Source: Gemmatimonadota bacterium (GTDB taxonomy: Bacteria > Gemmatimonadota > Gemmatimonadetes > Gemmatimonadales > GWC2-71-9). Taken from it: a stretch of DNA of 64,000 nt. Under the pieces are notes generated by a model. That model worked only from the letters and a program-made list of their open reading frames with translations. It was not told the origin of the DNA and searched no databases. Below are positions 25,139 through 34,523 of this stretch, one piece after another (within the stretch, counting starts at the first letter, position 1; the number at the start of each line of letters is the position of its first letter). The DNA lies in NCBI GenBank assembly GCA_016874005.1, contig VGVQ01000010.1, positions 1 to 64,000 on the forward strand, given 5' to 3'. The position numbers were made by a program, and so were the translations under genes.

Positions 25139-26380
25139 ATGCCGCTCACCGAGGCGTTCCGGATGGCGCTGGAGACCATCCGGACCCAGAAGCTCAAGAC
25201 CTTCTTCTCGCTGCTGGGGGTCCTGATCGGGGTCACCTTCCTGATCGCGGTCGTCTCGATCATCCAGGGCATGAACGTCTACATGGAAGACGAGTTCGCG
25301 ACCGCGTTCGTCGGCGTGAACACCGTCGTGGTCCGGCAGCGTCCGTCCGCCTCGTTCACCCAGAGCGCGACCCAGCGGCGGGAGTGGAACCGGCGGCCCC
25401 CGCTCAAGGAGGCCGATGCTCGCTACCTGACCGCGTGGCTGGGCCCCGCGACCCTCCGGATCGCCCGGACCTGCGAGACGAACCTGGCGGTGACCGCCGG
25501 ACGTCGAACCGCGCGGGACATCTCGATCGTCGGGTCCGACGAAGGCTACTTCGACATCAAGCGCCAGACCATCGCCTTGGGCCGGGCCTTCGCCGCCCCG
25601 GAAGTGCGCGCCGGGAGCGCGGTGGCGGTGCTGGGCGCCTCGGTCGCCGAACGGCTGTTGCCGGGCGCCGAGCCGATCGGGAAGACCGTGCGGATCATGG
25701 GGGTCCCCCACCGCGTCGTGGGAGTGGTCGAGGCCCAGGGCGACATGTTCGGTTCGCCGCTCGACAAGTTCGTGGTGGTGCCAATCACCGGACCGGCCCG
25801 CCGATTCCTCTGCACCGGCGACACGATCGACGCCATCAACCTCCAGGCCGGCGACGCGGTCACCCTGGCGGCGGTGGTCGACGAGGCCGAAGGTCTGCTT
25901 CGCCGCTCGCGGGGTCTCCGACCCAGCCAGGCCAGCAACTTCACCATCGAGACGTCCGATGGCGCGCTCGAGACTTGGGACAAGATCAGCGCGGTGCTGA
26001 TCGTGGCCTTGCCGGCCCTGGTGGCGGTGTCGCTCGTGGTGGGCGGGGTGGTGATCATGAACATCATGCTGATGGCGGTGAGCGAGCGGACCCGGGAGAT
26101 CGGGGTTCGCAAGGCCCTCGGGGCCCGGCGCCGAGACGTGGTGGCCCAGTTCCTGGTCGAGTCGGCCGCCTTGTCGACGTTAGGCGCCGTTCTCGGCATC
26201 GGGACGGGACTCGGGCTGGCCTACCTGGTCCGGTCGGTCTCGCCGCTGCCCGCCGCGGTGGCGCCTTGGTCGGTCGTGACCGCGGTCGGCCTCGGCATCG
26301 CGGTCGGCGTCGCGGCGGGCCTCTACCCGGCGATCCGCGCCTCGGCCCTCGACCCGATCGAGGCGCTTCGACACGAATGA
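25139..26380 (+). CDS. MacB-like ABC transporter permease (first of a pair)
   Basis: This 413-aa protein has one N-terminal TM helix (FFSLLGVLIGVTFLIAVVSII), a periplasmic MacB_PCD domain (about residues 45-270) and three C-terminal TM helices of the FtsX type. Signature segments: TIRTQKLKTFFSLLGVLIG, MLMAVSERTREIGVRKALGA and the closing GLYPAIRASALDPIEALRHE. Such proteins form dimers with a cytoplasmic ATPase and couple to outer-membrane or lipoprotein export. The next gene overlaps its stop by 4 bases (ATGA) and is a related permease, so a heterodimer is likely. No MacB-type ATPase gene is nearby. Confidence 0.85.
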   Translation: MPLTEAFRMALETIRTQKLKTFFSLLGVLIGVTFLIAVVSIIQGMNVYMEDEFATAFVGVNTVVVRQRPSASFTQSATQRREWNRRPPLKEADARYLTAWLGPATLRIARTCETNLAVTAGRRTARDISIVGSDEGYFDIKRQTIALGRAFAAPEVRAGSAVAVLGASVAERLLPGAEPIGKTVRIMGVPHRVVGVVEAQGDMFGSPLDKFVVVPITGPARRFLCTGDTIDAINLQAGDAVTLAAVVDEAEGLLRRSRGLRPSQASNFTIETSDGALETWDKISAVLIVALPALVAVSLVVGGVVIMNIMLMAVSERTREIGVRKALGARRRDVVAQFLVESAALSTLGAVLGIGTGLGLAYLVRSVSPLPAAVAPWSVVTAVGLGIAVGVAAGLYPAIRASALDPIEALRHE

Positions 26381-27639
26381 ACCTGGTCGCCCCGTCGTTC
26401 CCGACCCGAGTCTGGGAGGGCATCACCATGGCCCTCGACGCGATCCGGGCCAACAAGCTCCGGGCCTCGCTCACGATCCTCGGCGTGGCGATCGGGGCGA
26501 TGGTGGTCATCGCGATGGCCTCGACCATGACCGGCATCAGATCCACCGTCACCTCGCTGATCGAACAGGCGGGGCCCAAGACGCTGTTCGTGGTCCGGTT
26601 CTACCGGGAGGGCGTCCAGATCGACGGCGACGAAGTCGACCGGTCGAACTTCTGGGAGCGGTTTCCCCGGCTCTCGATCGACGACGCCGGGGTCCTCCGC
26701 AAGCTGCCGGGCGTGGCCGACGTGACCGTGCGGGAGGTCGGCTTCGGGACCGTCAGCGCCGGCAATCAGAACGTCGACGGCGTCGCGGTGGCGGGCCTCA
26801 ACCCGAGCTGGATCAAGGTCCTCGGCGGCGAGATGCAGGGCGGCCGCAACTTCACCGCCGTCGAAGAAGCGGCCCGGGCTCCGGTCGCGGTCATCAACCC
26901 CCGGACGGCGGCGCTTCTCTTCGGTCAGCTCGATCCGATCGGCCGGAAGATTCAAATCGACGGCAATCCCTTCCAGGTCATCGGGGTCTACCGGGATCCC
27001 GCGTCGATGTTCGGCAGCAGCGGCCCGCCGACGGTGTTCCTGCCCCACGCCGTCTTCGTCAAGACGGTGGACTACATGAAAGGATGGCTCACCATCGTGG
27101 TGATCCCGACCACCACCGCCACCGTCGGAGAGGTACAAGACAAGGTTATCTCGGCGCTCCGGTCGCACCGCGGACTCAAACCCGCCGAACCAAACAACTT
27201 CAGCATCCTGACCGGAAACAAACTGCTGACCGCGTTCGGCCAGGTGACCGCCGGCTTCGTCGTGGTGATGCTGGCGCTCTCGAGTGTCGGCCTTCTGGTG
27301 GGTGGGGTCGGCGTGGTCGCCATCATGATGATCTCGGTCACCGAGCGGACTCGGGAGATCGGGGTCCGCAAGGCGCTCGGCGCCACCCGCGGGGAGATTC
27401 AGTTCCAGTTCCTGGTCGAAGCCGCGACTCTGACCGTGCTCGGCGGTGGCCTCGGGGTCGCGGCGGGCGCGGTCATCGCGGGGGTCGTCGCCTGGACCAC
27501 GCCGATCCCGGCCTCGGTGCCGACTTGGGCGGTCGCCATCGCGCTCGGCTCCTCCCTCGTCACCGGGATCTTCTTCGGCCTCTACCCGGCCAGCCGAGCC
27601 GCTCGGCTCGATCCGGTCGAAGCCTTGCGCTACGAGTAG
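26377..27639 (+). CDS. MacB-like ABC transporter permease (second of a pair)
   Basis: This 420-aa protein has the same layout as its neighbour: TM1 (LRASLTILGVAIGAMVVIAMAS), a MacB_PCD periplasmic domain, then TM helices around FVVVMLALSSVGLLVGG, with MISVTERTREIGVRKALGAT and the ending GLYPASRAARLDPVEALRYE. The start at 26377 is set by the ATGA overlap with the preceding stop. A longer in-frame reading upstream is a shadow of the first permease. Its end overlaps the convergent symporter gene by 10 bases. The substrate and ATPase partner are unknown. Confidence 0.85.
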   Translation: MNLVAPSFPTRVWEGITMALDAIRANKLRASLTILGVAIGAMVVIAMASTMTGIRSTVTSLIEQAGPKTLFVVRFYREGVQIDGDEVDRSNFWERFPRLSIDDAGVLRKLPGVADVTVREVGFGTVSAGNQNVDGVAVAGLNPSWIKVLGGEMQGGRNFTAVEEAARAPVAVINPRTAALLFGQLDPIGRKIQIDGNPFQVIGVYRDPASMFGSSGPPTVFLPHAVFVKTVDYMKGWLTIVVIPTTTATVGEVQDKVISALRSHRGLKPAEPNNFSILTGNKLLTAFGQVTAGFVVVMLALSSVGLLVGGVGVVAIMMISVTERTREIGVRKALGATRGEIQFQFLVEAATLTVLGGGLGVAAGAVIAGVVAWTTPIPASVPTWAVAIALGSSLVTGIFFGLYPASRAARLDPVEALRYE

Positions 27640-29084
27640 TCGGGACCTCGGCTGCCGGTACCGAGGCTCACCAGCCACGCCACGGTCACATTGATCAGCA
27701 AGGCCGCGAAGCCGACGTTCAGGTCCTGGATCGCGCTGGGAGCCCACGGCATCAGCGTCGCGAAGTTGGAGCCTCCCAGGGTCACGGCGGCCACGGTGGC
27801 GACCCCGGCCAGCAGCCCGGCGATCGCCCCGGTCGCGGTGAGCGGGTTCCTGGGTAGCAGTGAGAAGAGCAGCGCCGGAGCCAATTGGGTCACCAGCGAG
27901 TAGCCCATCAGGAGCAGCGCCACGATCGAGTCGCCCCCGCGCAGCGTGAACCAGAGCGCCACGGCGGCCACGACCGGCACCAGCAACTTGGCCAGGCGGG
28001 CGACGGCCGGATCGGCCGGCGAGCGGCCCGAGCGCCAGACGTTCTTCGCCACGATCGTGCCGGCCGCCATCAGGATCATCGACCCGGGAACCAGGGCGGT
28101 GAGCACGCCGGCCGCGCCGATCAGCCCCACCAGCCACGGGTCGAAGGTCGCGACGCTGACCCTAAGCAACGCCAGATCGGCGTCGGTTCCCTCGAGGCCC
28201 GGCACCGCCAACTTCGCCGCGAACCCGACGAAGAAGACGAACAACATCACCAGTTGATAGAGCGGCATCACGACCGCGTTCTTCCGGAAGGCGTCGCCGC
28301 TCTTCGCGGAGTAGATCGACCCGAAGGTGTGGGGCCACAAGTAGAAACCGAGCGCGGTGAGCAGCACCGTGCTGGCGAACCACGAGGCGCTCTGGCCCCG
28401 GGCCGGGAGGGTGAGAAAGCCGGGCGCGGCCGCTTCGATCCGGGCGAACATCGGTCCGAATCCGCCGTGGAGCTTGGCCGGCAGGTAGAGCCCGAGAAAG
28501 ATCGCCACGCCGAGGATCAGAATGTCCTTGATCACGGCCGTCCAGGCGGAGCCGTGGATCCCCGAGATCATGACGTAGCCGACCACCCCGGCCACCCCGA
28601 TCCAGATCGCCATCGTGGGCGAGACCGCCCCGAAGGAGGCCTCGCTGACGATGATGCCGAGGCCCTTGAGCTGGAGCACCAGATAGGGGATCAGGGCCAC
28701 GACCCCGACCAGGGCCACCAGCGTACCTAACGCTCGACTTCGGTATTTCTGGACGAAGAAGTCCGGCTGGGACACGAGGTCGTGATCCCGGGCATAGCGC
28801 CAGATCGCGGGGGCGAGCCAGTAGCTCATGATGTAGGCGACGGCGCCGTAGCAAAGGATGTAGAAGGCCGGCGCCCCGCGGCCGTAGGCCCACCCGCTCG
28901 CTCCCAGGAACGTGAAGGTGGTGTAGATCTCGCCGACCAGCAGCAGAAACACCAGGATCGCCCCGAACCGGCGGCCACCGACCGCCCATTCGGCCAGGTT
29001 CATCTGGCGGCCGGACCGGGCCCGAATCCCGAGCAGCAGCGCGACCGCGAAGGTCGCGCCGATCACCGCCAGCGCGGCGTTCAC
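27630..29084 (-). CDS. Sodium:solute symporter (SSS family)
   Basis: This 484-aa, about 13-TM transporter has FAVGG-type start region (AEWAVGGRRFGAILVFLLLVGEIYTT), GASGWAYGRGAPAFYI, DLVSQPDFFVQKYRSR and the Na-site region GISGIHGSAWTA-like (MISGIHGSAWTAVIKD). It belongs to the PutP/pantothenate-type SSS branch that pairs with DUF3311 proteins. The start is GTG 29084, overlapping the DUF3311 stop (GTGA). It should import an organic acid or amino-acid derivative with Na+; the co-encoded M20 amidohydrolase suggests an N-acylated or amidated compound (inference). Confidence 0.88.
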   Translation of the reverse strand: MNAALAVIGATFAVALLLGIRARSGRQMNLAEWAVGGRRFGAILVFLLLVGEIYTTFTFLGASGWAYGRGAPAFYILCYGAVAYIMSYWLAPAIWRYARDHDLVSQPDFFVQKYRSRALGTLVALVGVVALIPYLVLQLKGLGIIVSEASFGAVSPTMAIWIGVAGVVGYVMISGIHGSAWTAVIKDILILGVAIFLGLYLPAKLHGGFGPMFARIEAAAPGFLTLPARGQSASWFASTVLLTALGFYLWPHTFGSIYSAKSGDAFRKNAVVMPLYQLVMLFVFFVGFAAKLAVPGLEGTDADLALLRVSVATFDPWLVGLIGAAGVLTALVPGSMILMAAGTIVAKNVWRSGRSPADPAVARLAKLLVPVVAAVALWFTLRGGDSIVALLLMGYSLVTQLAPALLFSLLPRNPLTATGAIAGLLAGVATVAAVTLGGSNFATLMPWAPSAIQDLNVGFAALLINVTVAWLVSLGTGSRGPDYS

Positions 29085-29272
29085 GAATCAGGCTGCCGGC
29101 GGTCGAGCCGGTAGACGATCCACATCGAGAGACTGGTGCCCAACACCCAGGCGACGATCCAGGCCAGCAGGAACGGCAGGCCGAGCACCGAGGGCTCGAG
29201 CCGGTTGGCGAACCAGCCCGCGCCAATCAGGGCCACGGCCGGAACGGCCGGAAGGGCCCGATAGAGTTTCAC
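29081..29272 (-). CDS. DUF3311 small membrane protein
   Basis: This 63-aa protein has two predicted TM helices (ALPAVPAVALIGAGWFAN and LGLPFLLAWIVAWVLG) and a charged C-terminus (YRLDRRQPDS). DUF3311 proteins are regularly found next to SSS symporters and are thought to be small accessory subunits. It overlaps the M20 amidohydrolase gene upstream and the symporter gene downstream by 4 bases each, so all three are translationally coupled. Confidence 0.8.
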   Translation of the reverse strand: MKLYRALPAVPAVALIGAGWFANRLEPSVLGLPFLLAWIVAWVLGTSLSMWIVYRLDRRQPDS

Positions 29273-30456
29273 GAACGGTCCGGGCCGAGCACGTCGAGCG
29301 CCACCGCGACGAACAGCTTGAGCGACATGTCGAGGCTGGTCTCGTCGATGTCGAACTTGGGGTGGTGGTGCGGGTAGGTGATCCCGCGCGCCGCGGCACC
29401 GGCCCCGGTGTAGAAGAAAGTGCCTGGAGCCTTCTCGAGGTAGGCCGAGAAATCCTCTCCGCCCATGGTGGGCTCGAGGGTCACGACCCGTTCGTCGCCG
29501 AACAAGGTCCGAGCGACGGCCGCGACCCGAGCCGTGACACCGGCATCGTTGATGACCGGCCGATAGCCGTCCTGCCAGGCGAACTCGTACTCCGCTCCAT
29601 GCGCCTCGGTAATCCCCTTGACGATCCGTTCCATGTCCTTGGGAATCCTGGCCCGGAGCGCCTTGTCGAAGGTGCGGACGGTGCCGACCAGTTTGGCTTC
29701 CTCGGGAATCACGTTGTGGGTCGTGCCGGCGTGGAACTGGGTCACGCTGAGCACGGCCGGCTCGATCGGATCGACCGTGCGGGAGACGATCGTCTGCAGC
29801 GCCATGACGACCTGGGCCGCGACCGGAATGGGGTCGACGGTTTCGTCCGGCTCGGCTGCATGACCGCCCCTGCCCCTCACCGTGATGAAGAAGGTGTCCG
29901 GCGCGGCCATCATCGCCCCCTCCTTGACACCGATCCGCCCGTGCTCGAGGGTCGACCAGACGTGTTGACCCACGATCAGATCGACCCCTTCCATCACCCC
30001 GGCGTCGACCAGGGCCTGGGCCCCGCCCGGCAGCACTTCTTCGGCGTGCTGAAAGATGAACCGCAACTCGCCGACGAGAATGTCACGGCGCTCGGTGAGG
30101 GCGCGGGCGACGCCGAGGAGCACCGCGGTGTGGCCGTCGTGGCCACAGGCGTGCATCACCCCGGGAGCGGTCGAGACGAAGTCGTGGCTGTTCTCTTCCT
30201 GGATCGGGAGGGCGTCGATGTCGGCCCGGAAGGCGAGGGTCGGGCCGGGCCGCCCGGTGATCAGCCGGGCCAGGACGCTCGTCGGTGTCGGTCGGGAGAG
30301 CTCGAGCCCGCCGAAGGTGGCCAGGGTGGCCTCGACGAAACGGGCGGTTTCGTGCTCGTGAAACGAGAGTTCGGGGTGCCGGTGAAGGTGCCGGCGCCAG
30401 GCAACGACTTGATCGCGCAGAGCGGCGGCCGCGGTGTCGAGAGTCGGGGTCGTCAT
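29269..30456 (-). CDS. M20 family amidohydrolase (N-acyl amino acid/hippurate hydrolase type)
   Basis: This 395-aa cytoplasmic metallohydrolase of the M20D group has RHLHRHPELSFHEHET, FRADIDALPI, MHACGHDGHTAV (metal His/Asp), FIFQHAEEVLPGG with the catalytic Glu, and TMGGEDFSAYLEKAPG at the C-terminus. It cleaves amide bonds of N-acyl amino acids, aromatic conjugates or related compounds. It is the first gene of the tightly coupled operon with DUF3311 and SSS symporter, which points to uptake followed by hydrolysis of one substrate. The start at 30456 agrees with family length; there is no strong binding site. Confidence 0.88.
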   Translation of the reverse strand: MTTPTLDTAAAALRDQVVAWRRHLHRHPELSFHEHETARFVEATLATFGGLELSRPTPTSVLARLITGRPGPTLAFRADIDALPIQEENSHDFVSTAPGVMHACGHDGHTAVLLGVARALTERRDILVGELRFIFQHAEEVLPGGAQALVDAGVMEGVDLIVGQHVWSTLEHGRIGVKEGAMMAAPDTFFITVRGRGGHAAEPDETVDPIPVAAQVVMALQTIVSRTVDPIEPAVLSVTQFHAGTTHNVIPEEAKLVGTVRTFDKALRARIPKDMERIVKGITEAHGAEYEFAWQDGYRPVINDAGVTARVAAVARTLFGDERVVTLEPTMGGEDFSAYLEKAPGTFFYTGAGAAARGITYPHHHPKFDIDETSLDMSLKLFVAVALDVLGPDRS

Positions 30457-30527
30457 CGAGAGATTCCAAGCGGGGACCCGCCAACAGTAGCGCCCGTCGG
30501 CGGGTCACGGAAGTCGGCTGCCGCGGC

Positions 30528-32066
30528 TTACTGTCGGGTCAACTCGACGTACGAGGCCAGCGCGAAGTAGATCGGATCGGTAGTCGACAGCGCGGCGGCT
30601 TGTCCCCGCAACTTGCCGCCGACCAGGCGCAGCTCCAGTCCGATCTGGTGATCGATCGGGCTCGCATCCGGCGTGGGAATGGTCCCGAGGAACGTTCCGG
30701 TCAGGACGCCGGACCGCCAGGCGGCCCCATTCAGCAAGGTCCGTAGGGTCGCCGGAGCGCCGGGAGGGGGAGTCGTCGGTCCGAGAGTCACTTTCACGTC
30801 GCCGTCGGCTTCGAAGGCCATTTCGAGCGGGACACTATGCTCCCAGGTCTTCAGGGTTCCGCGCCAGGTCCCGGCCAACTCCGCCGGCACCGTGAACGGC
30901 GTTGGCGTGGGCGCCATTTGCCGGGCCCGGGCGACCCGGAGCGAATCGCCGTAGCGAGGCAGCACGACGGCGGCGATCTCCTCGGCCATCCGGCTCGCCC
31001 CGCCCCCGCCGTTGGTGAGCACGGTGACCACCAGATTCTCGGTCGGGAACAAGTTGAGCGCGGTGTTCACCCCCGGCATCCCGCCGGTGTGCTCGATCAC
31101 CCGGTACCCCAATTGGTTTTCGTGAACCACCCAGCCCAACGAGTAGCCGGCAGCGCCGAACGCCCGGGGGGCCTCGAGCTGCCGCATCAGGTCGATCGTC
31201 GCCTCGGTGAGGATGGCCCGCTGTTCCGGCAGCCGATTCTTGAGATGGAACATCCCGAACCGAACCAGGTCGTGGGCACTCGAGTACACCGCGGAACCGC
31301 CGTTGTGGTCGAAGGTATAGAACGGAATCGGGCGCCCGCGGCGATCGTACCGCTCGGCGACGAACGGTTCGAGCCCCGGCGCGATGTCCACCGAGGTTCG
31401 GGTCATTCCGAGCGGGAGGAAGACCTCGGTTCGCATGAAATCCCGATAGCTGCGGCCGGCGGTCCGGGCGACGATGTGATCGATGATGCCGTAGCCGAGG
31501 TTGGAGTAGCGAAAGGTCTCGCCCGGTGCCGAGACGAGATTGCCGTACCGGGCGATCGTCTCGTCCATCGTCGCCGGCCGGGTTCCGTCGTCCTGGTAGA
31601 AAAACCGGTAGTGAAGCGGCAACCCGGCGGTGTGTCCGAGGACCTTGCGGACGGTGGCGCCGGCGGCATCACCCGCGAGCCCTTGGATCTTGCCAAGCCC
31701 GAGGTACTCGTTGGCCGGCCGATCCAAGGAGACCTGCCCGCGTTCCACCAAAATCATCAATCCGGTCGCGGTGATCGGCTTGGAGATCGAGGCAAGGGAG
31801 AACGCGGTGTGCTCGGTGGCGGGAACCCGCTTCTCCCGATTGGCCCAACCGAAACCCTCTTCCCAGACGATTTTCCCGTCCTTGGCCACGGCCACCGACA
31901 CCGCGGCACCGCCGGAGCGCAGCAATTGGGCATGGATGGTATCCCGGACCGACTGCCAACGATCGGCCGGCGCCTCGGCGCGAGTCCGTGTCGCGGTTGG
32001 CCGGGCTTGGCCTTCGAGACCGGAGGCGGCGAGGACGAGCGCAATGAGAATCGGGCGCGACGGCAT
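30528..32066 (-). CDS. Secreted beta-lactamase-fold serine hydrolase
   Basis: This 512-aa protein has a signal peptide (ILIALVLAASGLEGQ), a class C beta-lactamase-type domain (about residues 38-370) and a C-terminal beta-barrel-like region of about 130 residues. Motifs: SISK (Ser93-Lys96), YSN in FRYSNLGYG and HTGG in VIEHTGGMPG. Such proteins are D-aminopeptidases or esterases rather than beta-lactamases in most cases. AAGG precedes ATG 32066. It is divergent from the MBL-fold gene at 32237, about 170 bases away. Confidence 0.82.
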   Translation of the reverse strand: MPSRPILIALVLAASGLEGQARPTATRTRAEAPADRWQSVRDTIHAQLLRSGGAAVSVAVAKDGKIVWEEGFGWANREKRVPATEHTAFSLASISKPITATGLMILVERGQVSLDRPANEYLGLGKIQGLAGDAAGATVRKVLGHTAGLPLHYRFFYQDDGTRPATMDETIARYGNLVSAPGETFRYSNLGYGIIDHIVARTAGRSYRDFMRTEVFLPLGMTRTSVDIAPGLEPFVAERYDRRGRPIPFYTFDHNGGSAVYSSAHDLVRFGMFHLKNRLPEQRAILTEATIDLMRQLEAPRAFGAAGYSLGWVVHENQLGYRVIEHTGGMPGVNTALNLFPTENLVVTVLTNGGGGASRMAEEIAAVVLPRYGDSLRVARARQMAPTPTPFTVPAELAGTWRGTLKTWEHSVPLEMAFEADGDVKVTLGPTTPPPGAPATLRTLLNGAAWRSGVLTGTFLGTIPTPDASPIDHQIGLELRLVGGKLRGQAAALSTTDPIYFALASYVELTRQ

Positions 32067-32236
32067 TTGAAGTACCTTGGGAGCGGGCGTTCCGCCAATG
32101 TTACTCGCCCACGGGACTCCGCGCGATCTCGCGGCCCACCGCCACCGCCGGGCGACCCGAGAAGCCGCGTGGCCGGCCCCTGTCGCCAACGGACCCGACG
32201 CGATAACATCTGCCACGCTTTCACCAGGACTGTCTC

Positions 32237-33127
32237 ATGCGCATGGCCGCTCGATTCGCGGTGTTCGTCGCCTCGGTGCTTCCCGGGGGGCTTTTTGCCC
32301 AGCAGGGCTTGGACACGGTTCAGATCAGAACCCAGACACTCGCTCCGGGTGTCCACGTGCTCTTCGGCGCCGGCGGCAACATCGGCCTGTCGGTGGGCGA
32401 GGACGCCGTCTTCGTGATCGACGACCAGTTCGCGCCGCTCACCCCGAAGATCCTGGCGGCGATCGCGGCGTTGACTCCCAAGCCGGTCAAGTTCGTCGTC
32501 AACACCCACTGGCACTTCGACCATACCGGCGGCAACGAGAACCTCGGCAAAGCGGGCGCCCTGATCGTGGCGCACGACAACGTCCGGACCCGAATGTCGA
32601 GCGAGCAGTTCATCCAGGCGTTCAACCGGCGAGAGCCCCCGGCGCCGAAGGACGCGCTCCCGGTCGTCACGTTCGCCGAAGGGGTGACCTTCCACCTCAA
32701 CGGCGACCGGATCGCGGTCAGCCACCTTCCCGCCGCCCACACCGACGGCGACGCGCTGATCTACTTCTCCAAGGCGAACGTGCTCCACATGGGCGACGTG
32801 TTCAACATGTCGGGTCTCCCGTTCGTCGATCGTTCCAGTGGGGGGTCGATCCACGGGGTCATCGCCGCCGCCGAACGGGCCATCGGCATGAGCAACGCCT
32901 CGACCCAGATCATCCCCGGGCATGGCCGAGTGGTTCGACGGGGGGAACTGCAAGCCTGGCGCGACATGCTGGTGGCGTTGCGGGATCGAATGCGGGCGGA
33001 GATCGCGGCGGGCCGGTCCGTGGACGAGGTACTCGCGGCGAAGATCACCGAGCCGTACGCCAAGGACTGGCCCGGCGGCCATGAGCGGTTCGTCCGGACG
33101 CTCCACCAAGAACTGTCCTCCCGGTAA
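32237..33127 (+). CDS. Secreted metallo-beta-lactamase-fold hydrolase
   Basis: This 296-aa protein has a signal peptide (FAVFVASVLPGGLFAQ) and an MBL domain with NTHWHFDHTGG (HxHxDH), AAHTDGDALIYF, MGDVFN and IIPGHGRV, so all dizinc ligands are present. Relatives are quinoprotein-associated or subclass B-like hydrolases of unknown substrate. It is followed 12 bases later by the AtoE-type transporter and then by a metallophosphoesterase, forming a plausible operon. A TAACAT element about 30 bases upstream could be its -10 box. Whether it hydrolyses beta-lactams cannot be judged from sequence. Confidence 0.85.
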   Translation: MRMAARFAVFVASVLPGGLFAQQGLDTVQIRTQTLAPGVHVLFGAGGNIGLSVGEDAVFVIDDQFAPLTPKILAAIAALTPKPVKFVVNTHWHFDHTGGNENLGKAGALIVAHDNVRTRMSSEQFIQAFNRREPPAPKDALPVVTFAEGVTFHLNGDRIAVSHLPAAHTDGDALIYFSKANVLHMGDVFNMSGLPFVDRSSGGSIHGVIAAAERAIGMSNASTQIIPGHGRVVRRGELQAWRDMLVALRDRMRAEIAAGRSVDEVLAAKITEPYAKDWPGGHERFVRTLHQELSSR

Positions 33128-33138
33128 CCGGCCCAGGG

Positions 33139-34503
33139 ATGACGACCGACGCCGACCGTCTCACCCGTTTCGCGACCAGGCTCGGCAGCCTGATTCCCGA
33201 TGCCATGTCGACGGCGGTGGCGATGGTGCTGCTGGTCGGCCTCGCCGCCGTGGCGCTCGGCAACCCGATCGCCACCGTGGGCGAGGCCTACTACCGGGGC
33301 CTCTGGATGCTGTTGCCGTTCACCATGCAGATGACTCTGATCCTGGTGTTGAGCTCGGCCATGGGGTCATCCCCGTTCTTCAAGCGGACCGTCGTGCTCC
33401 TGTCCCGGTTTCCCCGGTCGGAGTTCGCCGTCTACGCGCTGTCGGTGGCGCTCACCGCGGGGCTGTCGTACCTCTATTGGGGCCTCGGGTTGGCGCTGGG
33501 GCCGCTGATCGCGGTGTACTTCGCGCGGCAGGCGGAGGAGCGCGGGATCGCGGTGGACTTCCCGTTCTTCCTCGCGACCACGCTGGCGGCCACCTCGGTG
33601 TGGCAGTTCGGCCTCTCCTCGACGGCGCCGCTGCAGATGAACACCCCGGGCCATTTTCTCGAGAAGACCACCGGGCTGATGCCGCTCTCCACCACGATCT
33701 GGGCGCCGTCCTCGGTGCTCTTCATCGTGGCGTTCCTCTTCGCCATCCTGGTGGCCGCTCGGCTTCTCAAACCGGCCACGCCCCAGCAGATCTCGACGTT
33801 CCCGGACGCCCATGCCCAGGCGGCGCCATTGTCGGTTGCCGAGGCCGAGCCGATCGGCCGTCCAGCCACGAGCGAGGGTCCGTCCGAGCGGCTGGAACGA
33901 AACTCGGTGTTGACCCTGTTGTTGGCGGCCTGCCTGGTGATCTGGCTCTACTATCACTTCGCGGTCAAGGACCTGGGCCTCGATCTGTTCTCGATGAACA
34001 CCTTCCTGCTCCTCGGGGCGCTCTTGGTCCACCGGAACGTCCGGAACTTCTCCAAGGCTCTCCAAGTCAGCGTGACCACGGCGTGGCCGATCATCGTCCT
34101 CTATCACATCTACGCCGCGGTGGCCGGATTGCTCCAGTTCACCACCGTCGGCCAGGAGTTCGCCGGGGCGATGGCCGCGATCTCGAACCGGTACACCTTC
34201 CCGTTCTTCACCGCGGCCGCTTCCGCCGTCGTGTCGCTGTTCGTGCCGTCGAGCGGGGGCCAGTGGGCCATCCAGGGGTTCGTGACCGCCACCGCGGCCG
34301 AAGCGGTGGGCGTCTCGGCCCAGCGCGGGCTGCTCGCGCTGTCGGTCGGCGACCAGATCGGCAACTTGACGACCCCGTTCTGGGCCGTCATCGGGGCCGG
34401 GATCGCCCGGATCGACTTTCGCAAGTACATCGGCTACTCGTTCGTCTTCGCCACCATCTGGTTCGTGCTCGGCGTCGTGATCTTCACGTTCATGCCTGCC
34501 TAA
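33139..34503 (+). CDS. Short-chain fatty acid transporter (AtoE family)
   Basis: This 454-aa, about 12-TM protein has family segments RFATRLGSLIPDAMSTAV, FGLSSTAPLQMNTPGHFLE, SVTTAWPIIVLYHIYAAVAG, PSSGGQWAIQG and NLTTPFWAVIGAG. AtoE-type proteins take up acetoacetate and short-chain fatty acids. The BKACE enzyme in this window yields acetoacetate, but the two loci are 13 kb apart, so any link is speculative. It lies 12 bases after the MBL gene. Its stop codon is formed within a GTTAGGC-type motif (reverse strand) at 34498-34504. Confidence 0.85.
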   Translation: MTTDADRLTRFATRLGSLIPDAMSTAVAMVLLVGLAAVALGNPIATVGEAYYRGLWMLLPFTMQMTLILVLSSAMGSSPFFKRTVVLLSRFPRSEFAVYALSVALTAGLSYLYWGLGLALGPLIAVYFARQAEERGIAVDFPFFLATTLAATSVWQFGLSSTAPLQMNTPGHFLEKTTGLMPLSTTIWAPSSVLFIVAFLFAILVAARLLKPATPQQISTFPDAHAQAAPLSVAEAEPIGRPATSEGPSERLERNSVLTLLLAACLVIWLYYHFAVKDLGLDLFSMNTFLLLGALLVHRNVRNFSKALQVSVTTAWPIIVLYHIYAAVAGLLQFTTVGQEFAGAMAAISNRYTFPFFTAAASAVVSLFVPSSGGQWAIQGFVTATAAEAVGVSAQRGLLALSVGDQIGNLTTPFWAVIGAGIARIDFRKYIGYSFVFATIWFVLGVVIFTFMPA

Positions 34504-34523
34504 CCGGCTAGATTGGGGTGGCC

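Noticed and set aside
25072-26376. In-frame N-terminal extension of the second MacB permease through the whole first permease gene
   Set aside because: The extension reads as Arg/Gly-rich low-complexity sequence; the permease proper starts at the ATGA overlap at 26377.
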